A stretch of DNA of 64,000 nucleotides from an uncultured Muribaculaceae bacterium (GTDB lineage: Bacteria; Bacteroidota; Bacteroidia; Bacteroidales; Muribaculaceae), in assembly GCA_910587355.1 (NCBI GenBank), contig CAJUKF010000001.1, positions 1 through 64,000 on the forward strand, in the 5' to 3' direction. The translations under genes and the position numbers were made by a program. Below are positions 54,298-62,729 of this stretch, piece by piece. The notes below the pieces were generated by a model. That model was not told the origin of the DNA. It searched no databases and saw only the letters and a list, made by a program, of their open reading frames with translations. Positions within the stretch are counted from its first letter, which is position 1. Each line of letters starts with the position of its first letter.

Positions 54298-55311
54298 TTA
54301 CTGTTTTAGTTTCGTATAGGAGTGATAAATATCGACATACTGATTCACCGCTTTGTCGATTTCCCCGACACTTATATGTTCTTCGGGACGATGAGCCACA
54401 AGTATGGACCCCGGGCCGCAAAGAATCCGCTCCTTGAAGTTGGTCAGTTGCGGAGCATCGCTGCCGAATGATACAGTGGTGGTGGCGAATCCCGGCAATG
54501 TCATGTAATTCATGGGGGTGTCACCGCCAAGCGCCTCTATCCTGATATTGTCTGAGGCCTGTGATGCCATAAAGTCGCACACTGCTTTGTCGCTTGCAAA
54601 AGTTGTCCGGAAATAGACTTTGCAACAGACTTTGTCGCTGATTATATTCTGCGGGTTGTCGCTTGTAAGCTTGCCGATGTTGAATGTTGTCGCACCGAGC
54701 ACAGGGTCGAAGGGGAACTCCTTTTTTCGGACGGCGGTGGCGAAATCTATAAACCTGTCAATAGCATTGTCGCCGTTTTCAGGATAGCCTGAATGAAAAC
54801 TTTTCCCGGTGACAGTTACAGCAAACGCTTTGGTCCCTTTGCTGGCTTTCACCATGCGGTTGTCGGTCGGTTCGCCCACAATGACAAGCTCTCCGCCGGG
54901 TAATTCACGGAATTCTTTTGCGCCAAATGAGCCGGTTTCCTCTCCGTGGAGCAGGAGCAGGCCGAAATCTGTCGCACCTTCGGCAGCCAGACGCTTACAT
55001 GCGAGATACATTGAGATTATCTGTCCCTTGGCATCGCATGCGCCTCTGCCTCTCACTTCATCGCCGTCGAATACGGGCGGAATGTAGGGCGGGACTGTGT
55101 CGAGATGCGTGCAGAACACAATATCAGGTTCTCCCCATCTGGCATAAATATTGGCCGGTTGACAAGCATCGGAGGGTGTCGGAGCGAATTCAGCATTGAT
55201 GTTTTCGCTCCTCAGGTGTGCAAGCAGTTTGTCGGCAAGTTTCCGTTCTTGCCCTGTGGTGGAGTCTGTTTCCAGAATCTCCATGAAAAATCTTAGTTCT
55301 GACTCTTTCAA
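54298..55311 (-). CDS. M20-family deacylase, probable succinyl-diaminopimelate desuccinylase (DapE role)
   Basis: A 337-residue zinc hydrolase of the M20 family. Metal and catalytic residues are His69 and Asp71 in FCTHLDTVPP, Asp93 in GRGACDAKGQ, Glu124-Glu125 in HGEETGSFG, Glu147 in IVGEPTD, and a final His in VAHRPEEHISVGE. A dimerisation domain lies between about 155 and 260. The start is a rare TTG at 55311: an ATG nine codons later would remove the N-terminal helix needed before DSTTGQERK, and a stop lies 15 bases upstream of the TTG. As the first gene of the lysine operon it most likely desuccinylates N-succinyl-DAP, although ArgE-like deacylation cannot be excluded. Confidence 0.75.
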   Translation of the reverse strand: MKESELRFFMEILETDSTTGQERKLADKLLAHLRSENINAEFAPTPSDACQPANIYARWGEPDIVFCTHLDTVPPYIPPVFDGDEVRGRGACDAKGQIISMYLACKRLAAEGATDFGLLLLHGEETGSFGAKEFRELPGGELVIVGEPTDNRMVKASKGTKAFAVTVTGKSFHSGYPENGDNAIDRFIDFATAVRKKEFPFDPVLGATTFNIGKLTSDNPQNIISDKVCCKVYFRTTFASDKAVCDFMASQASDNIRIEALGGDTPMNYMTLPGFATTTVSFGSDAPQLTNFKERILCGPGSILVAHRPEEHISVGEIDKAVNQYVDIYHSYTKLKQ

Positions 55312-55414
55312 TTTATGCCTTAGTTAGTCTTGTACCTGATTGTTTTCCGTCCCCGTTGTGCAGGATAGGAATAGTTTTTAACAATCTGTCAGTTCTTTTC
55401 TGGAGTTAATTCTG

Positions 55415-55445
55415 CAAATTTATAACATTCTGTTCTATTCTCAAA
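55415..55445 (-). promoter_or_regulatory. Promoter of the lysine/diaminopimelate operon
   Basis: On the minus strand TTTG (55445 to 55442), a 19-base spacer and TAAATTTG (55422 to 55415) fully match the Bacteroidetes consensus. Transcription should start near 55409, giving a leader of about 98 bases before the TTG start. Confidence 0.85.
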
Positions 55446-55551
55446 CAACCCCGCGTTATTTAGATAATTTTTGAAATTGTTTATGTAAATTCAGCTTTTT
55501 CATTCTATATACAGGATATTGATATTTTAAATCGCACGCCTTAGTTTGGTT

Positions 55552-55600
55552 ATATTATATAAAAAGAGACCATGCTGCATGGTCTCTTTTTATATAATAT
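55552..55600 (-). terminator. Long palindromic terminator of the M23 peptidase gene
   Basis: A perfect 23-base inverted repeat (55552-55574 with 55578-55600) around CTG. The AT-rich outer part gives TTTTTATATAATAT on either strand, so it could work in both directions; only the minus-strand peptidase gene lies upstream of it. Confidence 0.85.
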
Positions 55601-55622
55601 CGTTATTGTCCTGTATAACTTG

Positions 55623-56591
55623 TCAGCGTAGTTTGATGCGCTGCCCGACACTGAGCTTCGATGTGGTTTTGAGTCCGTTGAGCGCACACAATTTGGCGAC
55701 AGTGGTGCCGTTGCGTGAAGCAATTTTGCTGAGAGTGTCACCTTTGCGGATGCGGTAGCTCGATGATGCCGTGCGTGTTGTCGCGCCGGACGTTGATTTT
55801 ACATAAGGCTTGGGCGGGTTCTTCTTGCGGTATTCATTGGCGTAAGCCTGATTTGCTGCGACGGAGAAGTTGCGGGCCTGCTGGTAAGTGCGCTTGTCGA
55901 ATGTGTATGTGTCAGTATGGGTTGTCTGGTTGGCGAAGTCGAAAATCGCGCAGGGATTGATTGCATATCCCATGTAGCGTGTCTCGAAGTGGAGGTGCGG
56001 GCCGGTGGAGCGGCCGGTGTTGCCGCCGAGTGCAATGGGGTCACCGGCCTTGACGTATGCGTCGGGCTCTACGAGGAATTTCGAGAGGTGACCGTAGACT
56101 GTCTCAAGGTCGTTGGTGTGGCGGAGCACGACATAGTAGCCGTAGCCGCTGCGCTCGAAGTTGGTGATACGGACGCGGCCGTCGAATGCGGCGCGGATAG
56201 TGTCGCCGATGTTCACCTTGAGGTCAACGCCTTTGTGCTGACGGCGGAAACGGCGGCGGTAACCGTAGGGCGATGTGATGTAGCCGGGTGTAGGCATACA
56301 GAATTTCGATACGTCGATTTCTGCTGTCTGAGGCACGGAGACGCCTGCGTAGCAGTTCACGAGCTTGCTGTCCCAGCCTTCGGTATATATGTCGAATTCG
56401 GGCTCTTCTTCTTCGTTGAAGAGCTCTTCGAGGTATTTCGTAGTATTTTCTACCGATATGCCTGCGTTGCCCTGGTTGGCGAGCAGCTGTCCGTGCTGCG
56501 ACTGATGCCGGTCGGGCAGACGGTAGTTCTGTGCAGAGGCTCCGAGTGCGAGGAGCAGTGCGGATGTGAGTGCTATTATTGAAATTTTCAT
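55623..56591 (-). CDS. Exported M23-family peptidoglycan endopeptidase with LysM domain
   Basis: A 322-residue secreted protein with a signal peptide (MKISIIALTSALLLALGASA, then QNYR). An acidic linker (about 50-75) precedes the lysostaphin-type M23 domain: SPYGYRRRF, HKGVDLKV (His119 and Asp123), RHTNDLETVYGHLS, and the catalytic HLHFE (His199-Leu-His201). A C-terminal LysM domain (about 278-322, YRIRKGDTLSKIASRNGTTV) binds peptidoglycan. Its job is cell-wall remodelling at the periplasm. It follows ndk by 112 bases. Confidence 0.94.
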   Translation of the reverse strand: MKISIIALTSALLLALGASAQNYRLPDRHQSQHGQLLANQGNAGISVENTTKYLEELFNEEEEPEFDIYTEGWDSKLVNCYAGVSVPQTAEIDVSKFCMPTPGYITSPYGYRRRFRRQHKGVDLKVNIGDTIRAAFDGRVRITNFERSGYGYYVVLRHTNDLETVYGHLSKFLVEPDAYVKAGDPIALGGNTGRSTGPHLHFETRYMGYAINPCAIFDFANQTTHTDTYTFDKRTYQQARNFSVAANQAYANEYRKKNPPKPYVKSTSGATTRTASSSYRIRKGDTLSKIASRNGTTVAKLCALNGLKTTSKLSVGQRIKLR

Positions 56592-56703
56592 CAGTGGGCC
56601 GAGTTGAATGAAACGGAGAGGTTTATTTTTTAGAGATTGTAGATTGGTTCATGTGTTGTCTCTTCTCCGCCGTAGCGGAAAAGATGGGAGAGGCGCCCGG
56701 CTG

Positions 56704-57165
56704 TCAGCGCTCGTCGGGAGCGTAGAGAGACGGAAGGGTGACGGGAGTGTAGTCGAAAATCTCTTCCGGACGGAAGAAACGTGCGACTTCGATGGCAGCG
56801 TTTTCGTTGCTGTCCGAAGCATGGACAATATTCTCCTGACCGCTCATGCCGAAGTCGCCGCGTATGGTGCCGGGGGCTGCGTTGCGGCAGTTTGTGGCGC
56901 CTACCATGCTGCGAACAACCGACACTACGTCTTTGCCGCGGAGCACCATCACTATCACGGGTGTGGCCATCATCGACTTCACCAAGGTAGGGAAGAAGGG
57001 ACGGTCGACAAGGTGAGCATAATGTTCTCGAAGGATTTTTTCGTCGAGCTGCATCATTTTGATGCCTGCGATAATGAGACCTTTGCGCTGGAAGCGGGTG
57101 ATGACGTCGCCTACAAGGCTGCGGTTTATGGTCGAGGGTTTGAGGATTATAAATGTCTGCTCCAT
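56704..57165 (-). CDS. ndk: Nucleoside-diphosphate kinase
   Basis: A 153-residue enzyme that phosphorylates NDPs to NTPs through a phosphohistidine. The start MEQTFIILKPSTINRSLVG, GATNCRNAAPGTIRGDFG (about 89-106) and the catalytic His115 in NIVHASDS are intact. It is slightly longer than most bacterial Ndk at the C terminus (PEEIFDYTPVTLPSLYAPDER). It has its own -7 box upstream. Confidence 0.97.
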   Translation of the reverse strand: MEQTFIILKPSTINRSLVGDVITRFQRKGLIIAGIKMMQLDEKILREHYAHLVDRPFFPTLVKSMMATPVIVMVLRGKDVVSVVRSMVGATNCRNAAPGTIRGDFGMSGQENIVHASDSNENAAIEVARFFRPEEIFDYTPVTLPSLYAPDER

Positions 57166-57211
57166 GGGAGGGAGAGTTGTTAATGCCTGTTAATTAGTGG
57201 TTTCAGTTCCT

Positions 57212-57219
57212 CAAAGATA
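57212..57219 (-). promoter_or_regulatory. -7 box for ndk
   Basis: TATCTTTG on the minus strand, 47 bases before the ATG. A GTTT at about the -33 distance is a poor match to TTTG. Confidence 0.5.
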
Positions 57220-57344
57220 ATGAATTACATCCGTTTTTTAAACTTTTCCAGCAATAAATTTTCTTAATGGATTTAAACAGAGTTCAAATTAGTTTTGTAA
57301 TTTGTTGAATATTAAATAGTTGTTCAAAAATATGTTTTACAACA

Positions 57345-57386
57345 TAAAAATAGGAAACCGCACGGATATTTTGTTATCCGCGCGGT
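57345..57386 (-). terminator. Terminator of the galactose operon
   Basis: AACCGCACGGATA (57356 onward) pairs with TATCCGCGCGGTT up to 57386 with one mismatch. On the minus strand it is followed by TCCTATTTTTATG. Confidence 0.7.
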
Positions 57387-57417
57387 TATGCCGTTAAATT
57401 TCTTTAAGTGAGGAATT

Positions 57418-58329
57418 TCAGTTCTTTTTGAACAGAGGGGTGGGATATACGCCTTCGCGATGCAACTCGGCGAATTTCTCGACCACTCCGGGGCGGTCGG
57501 CGCTGTACGTGACACCAAACCACTTGGAATCAGTGTCAAGCACTTTTACAGTGGCTTCCTTGCTGTTGATAAGAGTGTCGATGCAGAGGGGGATGAAGAA
57601 TTCGGCCTTTGGGGTGTTGATGTCGCGGTCGAGGAATTTTTTGAATTCACGCTCGCTGTAGTCGAAGTAATCGGGAGTGAAGCCCCACAGATTCATTGAT
57701 ACGGGAGTGTTGGGTTCGAGCGTCTGTACTTCGCCGTTCTCGTCGGTGAAGACGATGTTGTGATTATTGTCGTAGCTGATAGCGGTGCGCTCCACAACAG
57801 AGGTGAGCAGCCCCTCTTTTGTCTGGCATACGCCGCGGGCGACAGAGCCGTTTTCGGTCATTGTGTTGCCTACGCGGAAACCAACCATGCAATAGTCGCC
57901 CTTGCGGTCGTGCGGACGCTGCAGTTCTTCGGCAATCACACGGAACGCGTCACGTCCGTAGAAGTCATCGGCATTGATTACAGCGAACGGCTCCTTGATA
58001 GCTTCTTTTCCCATGAGCACTGCGTGGTTTGTGCCCCAGGGTTTGGTGCGGTCGGCAGGACATGTGTAGCCTTCGGGAAGCTTGTCGAGTGCCTGAAAAA
58101 CGACTTCGGTGGGTACGACACCTTCGTATTTACTGAGTACTTTTTCGCGGAAATCTTTTTCGAAATCCTCGCGGATGACGAATACGACTTTTCCGAATCC
58201 GGCTTTGATTGCGTCGTAGACGGAATAATCCATGATTGTCTCGCCGTTTGGGCCGAGACCGTCGAGCTGTTTGAGACCGCCGTAACGGCTGCCCATGCCG
58301 GCGGCAAGAACGAATAATGTAGGTTTCAT
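57418..58329 (-). CDS. Sugar-phosphate nucleotidyltransferase of the galactose operon
   Basis: A 303-residue NTP-transferase-fold enzyme. The pyrophosphorylase signature is LAAGMGSRYGGLKQLDGLG (8-26), the metal-binding segment is INADDFYGRDAF, and the sugar-binding region includes GTNHAVLMGKEAI. It differs from typical GalU and RmlA in having PNGETIMDYSVYDAIK. Placed last in a galK-galE-galM operon that lacks galT, it could form UDP-galactose (or UDP-glucose) from the sugar 1-phosphate and UTP. That role is inferred from context. It follows galM by 25 bases. Confidence 0.7.
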   Translation of the reverse strand: MKPTLFVLAAGMGSRYGGLKQLDGLGPNGETIMDYSVYDAIKAGFGKVVFVIREDFEKDFREKVLSKYEGVVPTEVVFQALDKLPEGYTCPADRTKPWGTNHAVLMGKEAIKEPFAVINADDFYGRDAFRVIAEELQRPHDRKGDYCMVGFRVGNTMTENGSVARGVCQTKEGLLTSVVERTAISYDNNHNIVFTDENGEVQTLEPNTPVSMNLWGFTPDYFDYSEREFKKFLDRDINTPKAEFFIPLCIDTLINSKEATVKVLDTDSKWFGVTYSADRPGVVEKFAELHREGVYPTPLFKKN

Positions 58330-58354
58330 ATTGTTATGCTGGTAATTATCAGTC

Positions 58355-59395
58355 TTAAACAGAGAACTTGAAATTTATATGGCGGCAATATTTTTCGCCG
58401 GGAAGCAGCAGCGTCGACGGGAATCCGGGATTATGCGGAGCATCGGGGAAGTCCTGGCATTCGATAGCCACGCCGTCGTAGTCGTCATAGCTGCGGCCTG
58501 CCTTGTTCGCGGGACTGCCTGCGAGCCAGTTGCCGGTGTAAATCTGCACTCCGGGCTGGTCCGATGACACGGTGAGCTTGCGTCCGGTGGTGTCGTCGGT
58601 TAGTACGGCCACAGTCTGCACTTTGCCGGGTTTGTAATTGTCCACGGCCCAGCAGTTGTCATAGCCTTTGCCGTAAATGAGCGCAGGGAACTGCATCTTT
58701 ATCTCGGCTCCGAGGACTTTTGCTTTGGTGAAATCCATCGGCGAGCCTGCTACGGGCACAAGCACACCTTCGGGAATGAGTGTGCTGTCAGTGGGCAGAT
58801 AACGCGACGCGTTGAGGGTGAGTTTTTCATCCAGTACGGAGCCGGCGTTGTGGCCTGCGAGATTCCAGTATGCGTGGTTGGTGAGGTTTACAACCGTCGG
58901 CGCCGTTGTTGTGGCTTCGAGAGTGAGCTGGAGCTCGTTGTCGTCGGTCCATACATATGTAGCTCTGGCTGTGAGTGCTCCGGGATAGTTGGCTTCGCCA
59001 TCGGCGGCATCGTAACGCATCACGACTGTGTTGCCTTCGGCTTTTTCGAGTGTCCATATCTGGTTCTGGAAGCCTTCGGAGCCGCCATGGAGAGCGTTGG
59101 GTCCGTTATTGATTTCAAGCTGATAGCATTTGCCTTCGACACAGAGCTTGCCGCCGGCGATGCGGTTGGCATAGCGGCCCGGACATTTTCCGGCACATGG
59201 GCCGTCGCCTATGTAGTCGGCCGGATTGGCGTAGCCGAGAACTACATCGTCGAGATGTCCGTTTTTGTCCGGTACGTTTACTTCGACGATACCGGCACCG
59301 AGTGTGCTGAGCACCGTTCTGGCACCCGACGTGTTTGTGATACTGATAAGCGTGATGTCGCCTTTGGACGAGGGATATTTGGATGTGGTAAGCAT
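58355..59395 (-). CDS. galM: Aldose 1-epimerase (mutarotase)
   Basis: A 346-residue enzyme that interconverts alpha- and beta-galactose before galactokinase acts. Catalytic and binding segments are the first His in NALHGGSEGFQNQIW (about 101-115), NLTNHAYWNLAG (about 170-181) and the catalytic Glu in YDGVAIECQDFPDAPHNPGF (about 308-327). No signal peptide, so it is cytoplasmic. It lies 12 bases after galE. Confidence 0.93.
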   Translation of the reverse strand: MLTTSKYPSSKGDITLISITNTSGARTVLSTLGAGIVEVNVPDKNGHLDDVVLGYANPADYIGDGPCAGKCPGRYANRIAGGKLCVEGKCYQLEINNGPNALHGGSEGFQNQIWTLEKAEGNTVVMRYDAADGEANYPGALTARATYVWTDDNELQLTLEATTTAPTVVNLTNHAYWNLAGHNAGSVLDEKLTLNASRYLPTDSTLIPEGVLVPVAGSPMDFTKAKVLGAEIKMQFPALIYGKGYDNCWAVDNYKPGKVQTVAVLTDDTTGRKLTVSSDQPGVQIYTGNWLAGSPANKAGRSYDDYDGVAIECQDFPDAPHNPGFPSTLLLPGEKYCRHINFKFSV

Positions 59396-59407
59396 ATTCG
59401 GTCGGGT

Positions 59408-60442
59408 TTATTTGATGCCGCGGACATGTTTTTCCCAGTTCCACGACGCGCGCAGAGTGTCGTCGAGGTCGCGTTCTGCTTTCCAGCCGAGTTCCTTGTT
59501 GGCCAGGGTCGTGTCGGCCCATACGGCTGGAACATCGCCTTCACGGCGAGCCACAATCTTATAGGGTACATCTACGCCGTTGGCCTTGATGAAGCGGTTG
59601 AGGAGCTCAAGCACTGATACGGGTGTGCCGGTGCCGACATTGAAAATCTCGTATTTCTCTTTCATCTTGCCGTCGACCATGCGGTTTACGGCTGCCACAT
59701 GGGCTTTGGCGAGGTCGAGTACGTCGATGTAGTCGCGCAGGCAGGTGCCGTCGGGGGTATCGTAGTCGTTTCCGAATACCGACAGGCACTCGCGTATGCC
59801 GGCTGCCGTCTGGGTGATAAAGGGTATGAGGTTGTTGGGAACGCCGCGGGGCAACTCGCCTATAAGTGCGCTGGGGTGTGCGCCGATAGGGTTGAAATAG
59901 CGCAGAGCGATGCCGTGGAAACCTTCGTAAGCCCGGCAGCAGTCGCGGAGGATGTCTTCTGCAATCTGTTTGGTGTTGCCGTAGGGCGACGTGGCCGGCT
60001 GGCGGGGAGTCTGTTCGGTAACGGGCAGAGTCTCGGCGTCGCCGTAGACAGTGGCAGATGAGGAGAAGAGCACGTTGGGGCGTCTGAATTCTTTCATGAG
60101 CTCCAGAATGTTCATATATGATACAAGATTGTTCATATAGTATTTCAGAGGCTCATGCATCGATTCGCCAACTGCCTTGTATGCGGCGAAGTGGATTACG
60201 GTGCTGAATTCATGGCGTTCGAAAACTCCGCGGAGTGCGTTGATATCGCATGTATCCACTTTTTCGAAGGTCACTTTGCGGCCTACAATTTTTTCTACGC
60301 CTTCGATTGCGGTCGGTTCGCTGTTTGAGAAATTGTCGATGATTACTACATCGTACCCGGCCTCGATGAGAGCCACTGCTGTGTGTGTACCTATATAACC
60401 GGCGCCGCCGGATACGAGTACAGTGTCTTTGTATTCACTCAC
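59408..60442 (-). CDS. galE: UDP-glucose 4-epimerase
   Basis: A 344-residue NAD-dependent short-chain dehydrogenase-fold enzyme interconverting UDP-glucose and UDP-galactose. NAD-binding GGAGYIGTHTAVALIEAG (about 12-29), the catalytic Ser/Thr in SSSATVYG, and the Tyr-x-x-x-Lys of TSPYGNTKQIAED (about 150-162) are intact. The start is GTG at 60442. It follows galK by 94 bases, with a long perfect hairpin in the gap, and is 12 bases from galM. Confidence 0.95.
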   Translation of the reverse strand: MSEYKDTVLVSGGAGYIGTHTAVALIEAGYDVVIIDNFSNSEPTAIEGVEKIVGRKVTFEKVDTCDINALRGVFERHEFSTVIHFAAYKAVGESMHEPLKYYMNNLVSYMNILELMKEFRRPNVLFSSSATVYGDAETLPVTEQTPRQPATSPYGNTKQIAEDILRDCCRAYEGFHGIALRYFNPIGAHPSALIGELPRGVPNNLIPFITQTAAGIRECLSVFGNDYDTPDGTCLRDYIDVLDLAKAHVAAVNRMVDGKMKEKYEIFNVGTGTPVSVLELLNRFIKANGVDVPYKIVARREGDVPAVWADTTLANKELGWKAERDLDDTLRASWNWEKHVRGIK

Positions 60443-60490
60443 GTTTACTTAAGAATTTTGGATATCGTGAAAATTTACTGAGAGTTGTTT

Positions 60491-60526
60491 ATCATCAGGG
60501 ACGCGGTTTGCCGCGTCCCTGATGAT
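60491..60526. other. Long hairpin between galK and galE
   Basis: A perfect 16-base inverted repeat (60491-60506 with 60511-60526) around TTTG. On the minus strand no T-tract follows, so it is unlikely to be a normal terminator of galK; on the plus strand ATTTTTGCTTTT follows but no gene is upstream. It may protect or separate the galK and galE parts of the message. Confidence 0.7.
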
Positions 60527-60536
60527 ATTTTTGCTT

Positions 60537-61688
60537 TTAATGGCAGGCTTCGCATACCTTGTGTGCGCCGTCGCTGATTACAACGGGGTACACCTGAGGC
60601 TCGTGGCCGTATTTTTCGTTGAAGCGTTTTTTTGCTTCTTCTACAAATTTATCTACTTTATCGTTCTCGACCAGATTGATAGTGCAACCGCCGAAGCCGC
60701 CGCCCATGATACGTGAGCCAGTCACGCCGCATTCGCGGGCTACGTCGTTGAGGAAATCAAGTTCCTCGCAGCTTACTTCATAGTCCTTCGAGAGGCCTTC
60801 GTGAGTCTCATACATGCAGCGTCCTACGGTCTCGTAGTCGTCGTTTACAAGGGCGTCGCACACTGCAAGCACGCGTTCTTTCTCTTCGATGACGAATTTG
60901 GCACGGAAGTAGTCTTCGGCTGTAATGTCGGTCTTGACGGCGTTGAGCATGTCCATTGTCGCGTCGCGGAGTGTCTCTATGCCGAGGCGTTTTGCGACAC
61001 GTTCGCACGATGCGCGGCGCTTGTTGTAGGGCGAGTCGGCGAGTTCGTGCTTGACGCGTGAGTCGATGAGTACGAGCGAATGGTTCTTGGGGTTGAAGGG
61101 GAAGTATTCAAACTCCATGGAGCGGCAGTCGAGACGCATGAGGTGGCCTTCCTTGCCCATTACAGATGCAAACTGGTCCATGATGCCGCAGTTCACGCCG
61201 CAGTAATTATGCTCGGTCGACTGACCGATGCGTGCAAGTTCGAATTTATCTATCTGGTTGTCGTTGAAGAGTTCGTTGATAGCGAATGCGAAGCACGATT
61301 CGAGGGCGGCCGAAGAGCTGAGGCCTGCACCAAGAGGAACATTGCCGGCGAATACGGCGTCGAAGCCATGTACTGTGCCGCCGCGTTTGAGTATCTCGCG
61401 GCATACGCCGAAGATATAGCGGGCCCATGACTGTCTGGGTGCGTCGGCTTCGTTGAGACCGAATTCTGTATATTCATTGATGTCGATTGAGAATACACGA
61501 ACAGTATCTGTGTCGTTCGGACGTATTTCGGCCATGATTACTTTGTCGATGGCGCCGGGGAATACAAAACCGCCGTTATAGTCGGTGTGTTCGCCTATGA
61601 GGTTGATGCGGCCTGCAGAAGCGTATACTGCGCCATGACCGCCAAAACGGGATTCGAAGGTTGTGTCGATTTTTTTCTGGAGTTCCAT
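60537..61688 (-). CDS. galK: Galactokinase
   Basis: A 383-residue GHMP kinase that phosphorylates alpha-galactose. The galactokinase signature GRINLIGEHTDYNGG (26-40), the ATP loop PLGAGLSSSAALE (118-130), and the third GHMP motif GSRIMGGGFGGCTINL (about 329-344) are intact. It is the first gene of the operon and has a good promoter. The next gene is galE, so galactose 1-phosphate must be taken up by a uridylyltransferase not of the GalT type. Confidence 0.96.
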   Translation of the reverse strand: MELQKKIDTTFESRFGGHGAVYASAGRINLIGEHTDYNGGFVFPGAIDKVIMAEIRPNDTDTVRVFSIDINEYTEFGLNEADAPRQSWARYIFGVCREILKRGGTVHGFDAVFAGNVPLGAGLSSSAALESCFAFAINELFNDNQIDKFELARIGQSTEHNYCGVNCGIMDQFASVMGKEGHLMRLDCRSMEFEYFPFNPKNHSLVLIDSRVKHELADSPYNKRRASCERVAKRLGIETLRDATMDMLNAVKTDITAEDYFRAKFVIEEKERVLAVCDALVNDDYETVGRCMYETHEGLSKDYEVSCEELDFLNDVARECGVTGSRIMGGGFGGCTINLVENDKVDKFVEEAKKRFNEKYGHEPQVYPVVISDGAHKVCEACH

Positions 61689-61716
61689 TTGGCTAACTAT
61701 AGTATTAGATGATTTG

Positions 61717-61747
61717 CAAAGTTAAGGTTTTTATTATGATTTACAAG
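61717..61747 (-). promoter_or_regulatory. Promoter of the galactose operon
   Basis: On the minus strand CTTG (61747 to 61744), a 19-base spacer and TAACTTTG (61724 to 61717). The galK ATG follows about 28 bases later. The TTG core fits the -33 consensus. Confidence 0.65.
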
Positions 61748-61790
61748 TGACACGCAGGCCAAAAAACCTCAAAATTAAGTCAAAAACCAG

Positions 61791-62729
61791 TCATTCAGTG
61801 TCAGTCAGACGGTGTACTGCTTCAAGGTAAGCCGGTGCGGTACGGGCTTTGATAATTGCCTTTACAGCTTTACGGTTCATATTCGCTCCGGCATAGTCCC
61901 AGAAAGGCTTCATTTTCGCAAGAATCTGTGCGTCGCCGCAGAGTGACGGCGCAGTGGCCATGTAGACGGATTCATGGAGCGAAAGTATACCCCGTGTGAG
62001 TTCCTCGGCTGAGAATTCGGTTCCCGAACGGTATTCTGCCGCAAGCGACGGTCGGGCGAGCAGGCCGCGGCCGAGCATTACGCCGGAAATTGAGGGGAAA
62101 TGCCCGCGCAATTTCAAAATGTCGTCCGTCGAATGTATTTCGCCGTTGAATATCAGCGGATGTGCGCATTCAGCGGCGAATGAGGAGACTTCGCCGTAAT
62201 TCAGCTCGCCCCGGTATTGCTGGGAGGCGATTCGCGGATGAAGTGTCACATGGCGTAGCGGCATCCGGTTGATTACGGGCATCGCCGTGCGCCATTCATC
62301 GGGCGAAGTTGCTCCCAGTCGCATCTTGATGGAAAAACTGATATGCGGCCGCCGTGACATTTCGTCGGCAATGGCTTCCAAAAATTCCGTGCGCTTTATT
62401 GCTCCGGCTCCGCGGCCATGATGCACCTGGGGCGGAAAAGGACAGCCCAGGTTGATGTCGATTCTGTCAAACCCCTTCTCAGTCAATGTGTCGGCGAGTA
62501 ACCGGAATTCATCGGTTGTGCCGATTATTATCTGCGGTGTGGTGTTTATGTCTTCGTTGAGCGGCGACAGCACGTCGCGCAAGTCTCTGTGCCTGATTTC
62601 TTCCTTTTCAACTCTCAGAAAAGGCGTGAAATATTCGTCAATCCCTCCGAACAGGCGTGAGTGCGAAGAACGCCACGGGGCTTCGGTGTATCCTTGGAGC
62701 GGAGCTGCAAAAATTTTGATGTCACTCAT
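61791..62729 (-). CDS. dus: tRNA-dihydrouridine synthase
   Basis: A 312-residue FMN-dependent reductase that makes dihydrouridine in tRNA D-loops. Family marks are the start FAAPLQGYTEAPWRS, the catalytic Cys in DINLGCPFPPQ (about 91-101), the FMN Lys in FSIKMRLG, and HVTLHPRIASQQYRGELNY. The subtype (DusA/B/C) cannot be fixed by eye. Its ATG overlaps the upstream NUDIX gene by eight bases, so they are translationally coupled. Confidence 0.92.
   Translation of the reverse strand: MSDIKIFAAPLQGYTEAPWRSSHSRLFGGIDEYFTPFLRVEKEEIRHRDLRDVLSPLNEDINTTPQIIIGTTDEFRLLADTLTEKGFDRIDINLGCPFPPQVHHGRGAGAIKRTEFLEAIADEMSRRPHISFSIKMRLGATSPDEWRTAMPVINRMPLRHVTLHPRIASQQYRGELNYGEVSSFAAECAHPLIFNGEIHSTDDILKLRGHFPSISGVMLGRGLLARPSLAAEYRSGTEFSAEELTRGILSLHESVYMATAPSLCGDAQILAKMKPFWDYAGANMNRKAVKAIIKARTAPAYLEAVHRLTDTE

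Larger units (their letters stand above)
55312..55622 (-). other. Intergenic region upstream of the lysine operon
   Basis: 311 bases containing the operon promoter, a leader of about 98 bases, and the terminator of the M23 peptidase gene. No lysine riboswitch core or leader peptide was recognised; the leader is too short for the classical L-box. Confidence 0.6.

Noticed and set aside
55312..55409. Possible lysine riboswitch in the leader of the lysine operon
   Set aside because: The leader is about 98 bases, too short for the classical lysine riboswitch, and no conserved core was seen.
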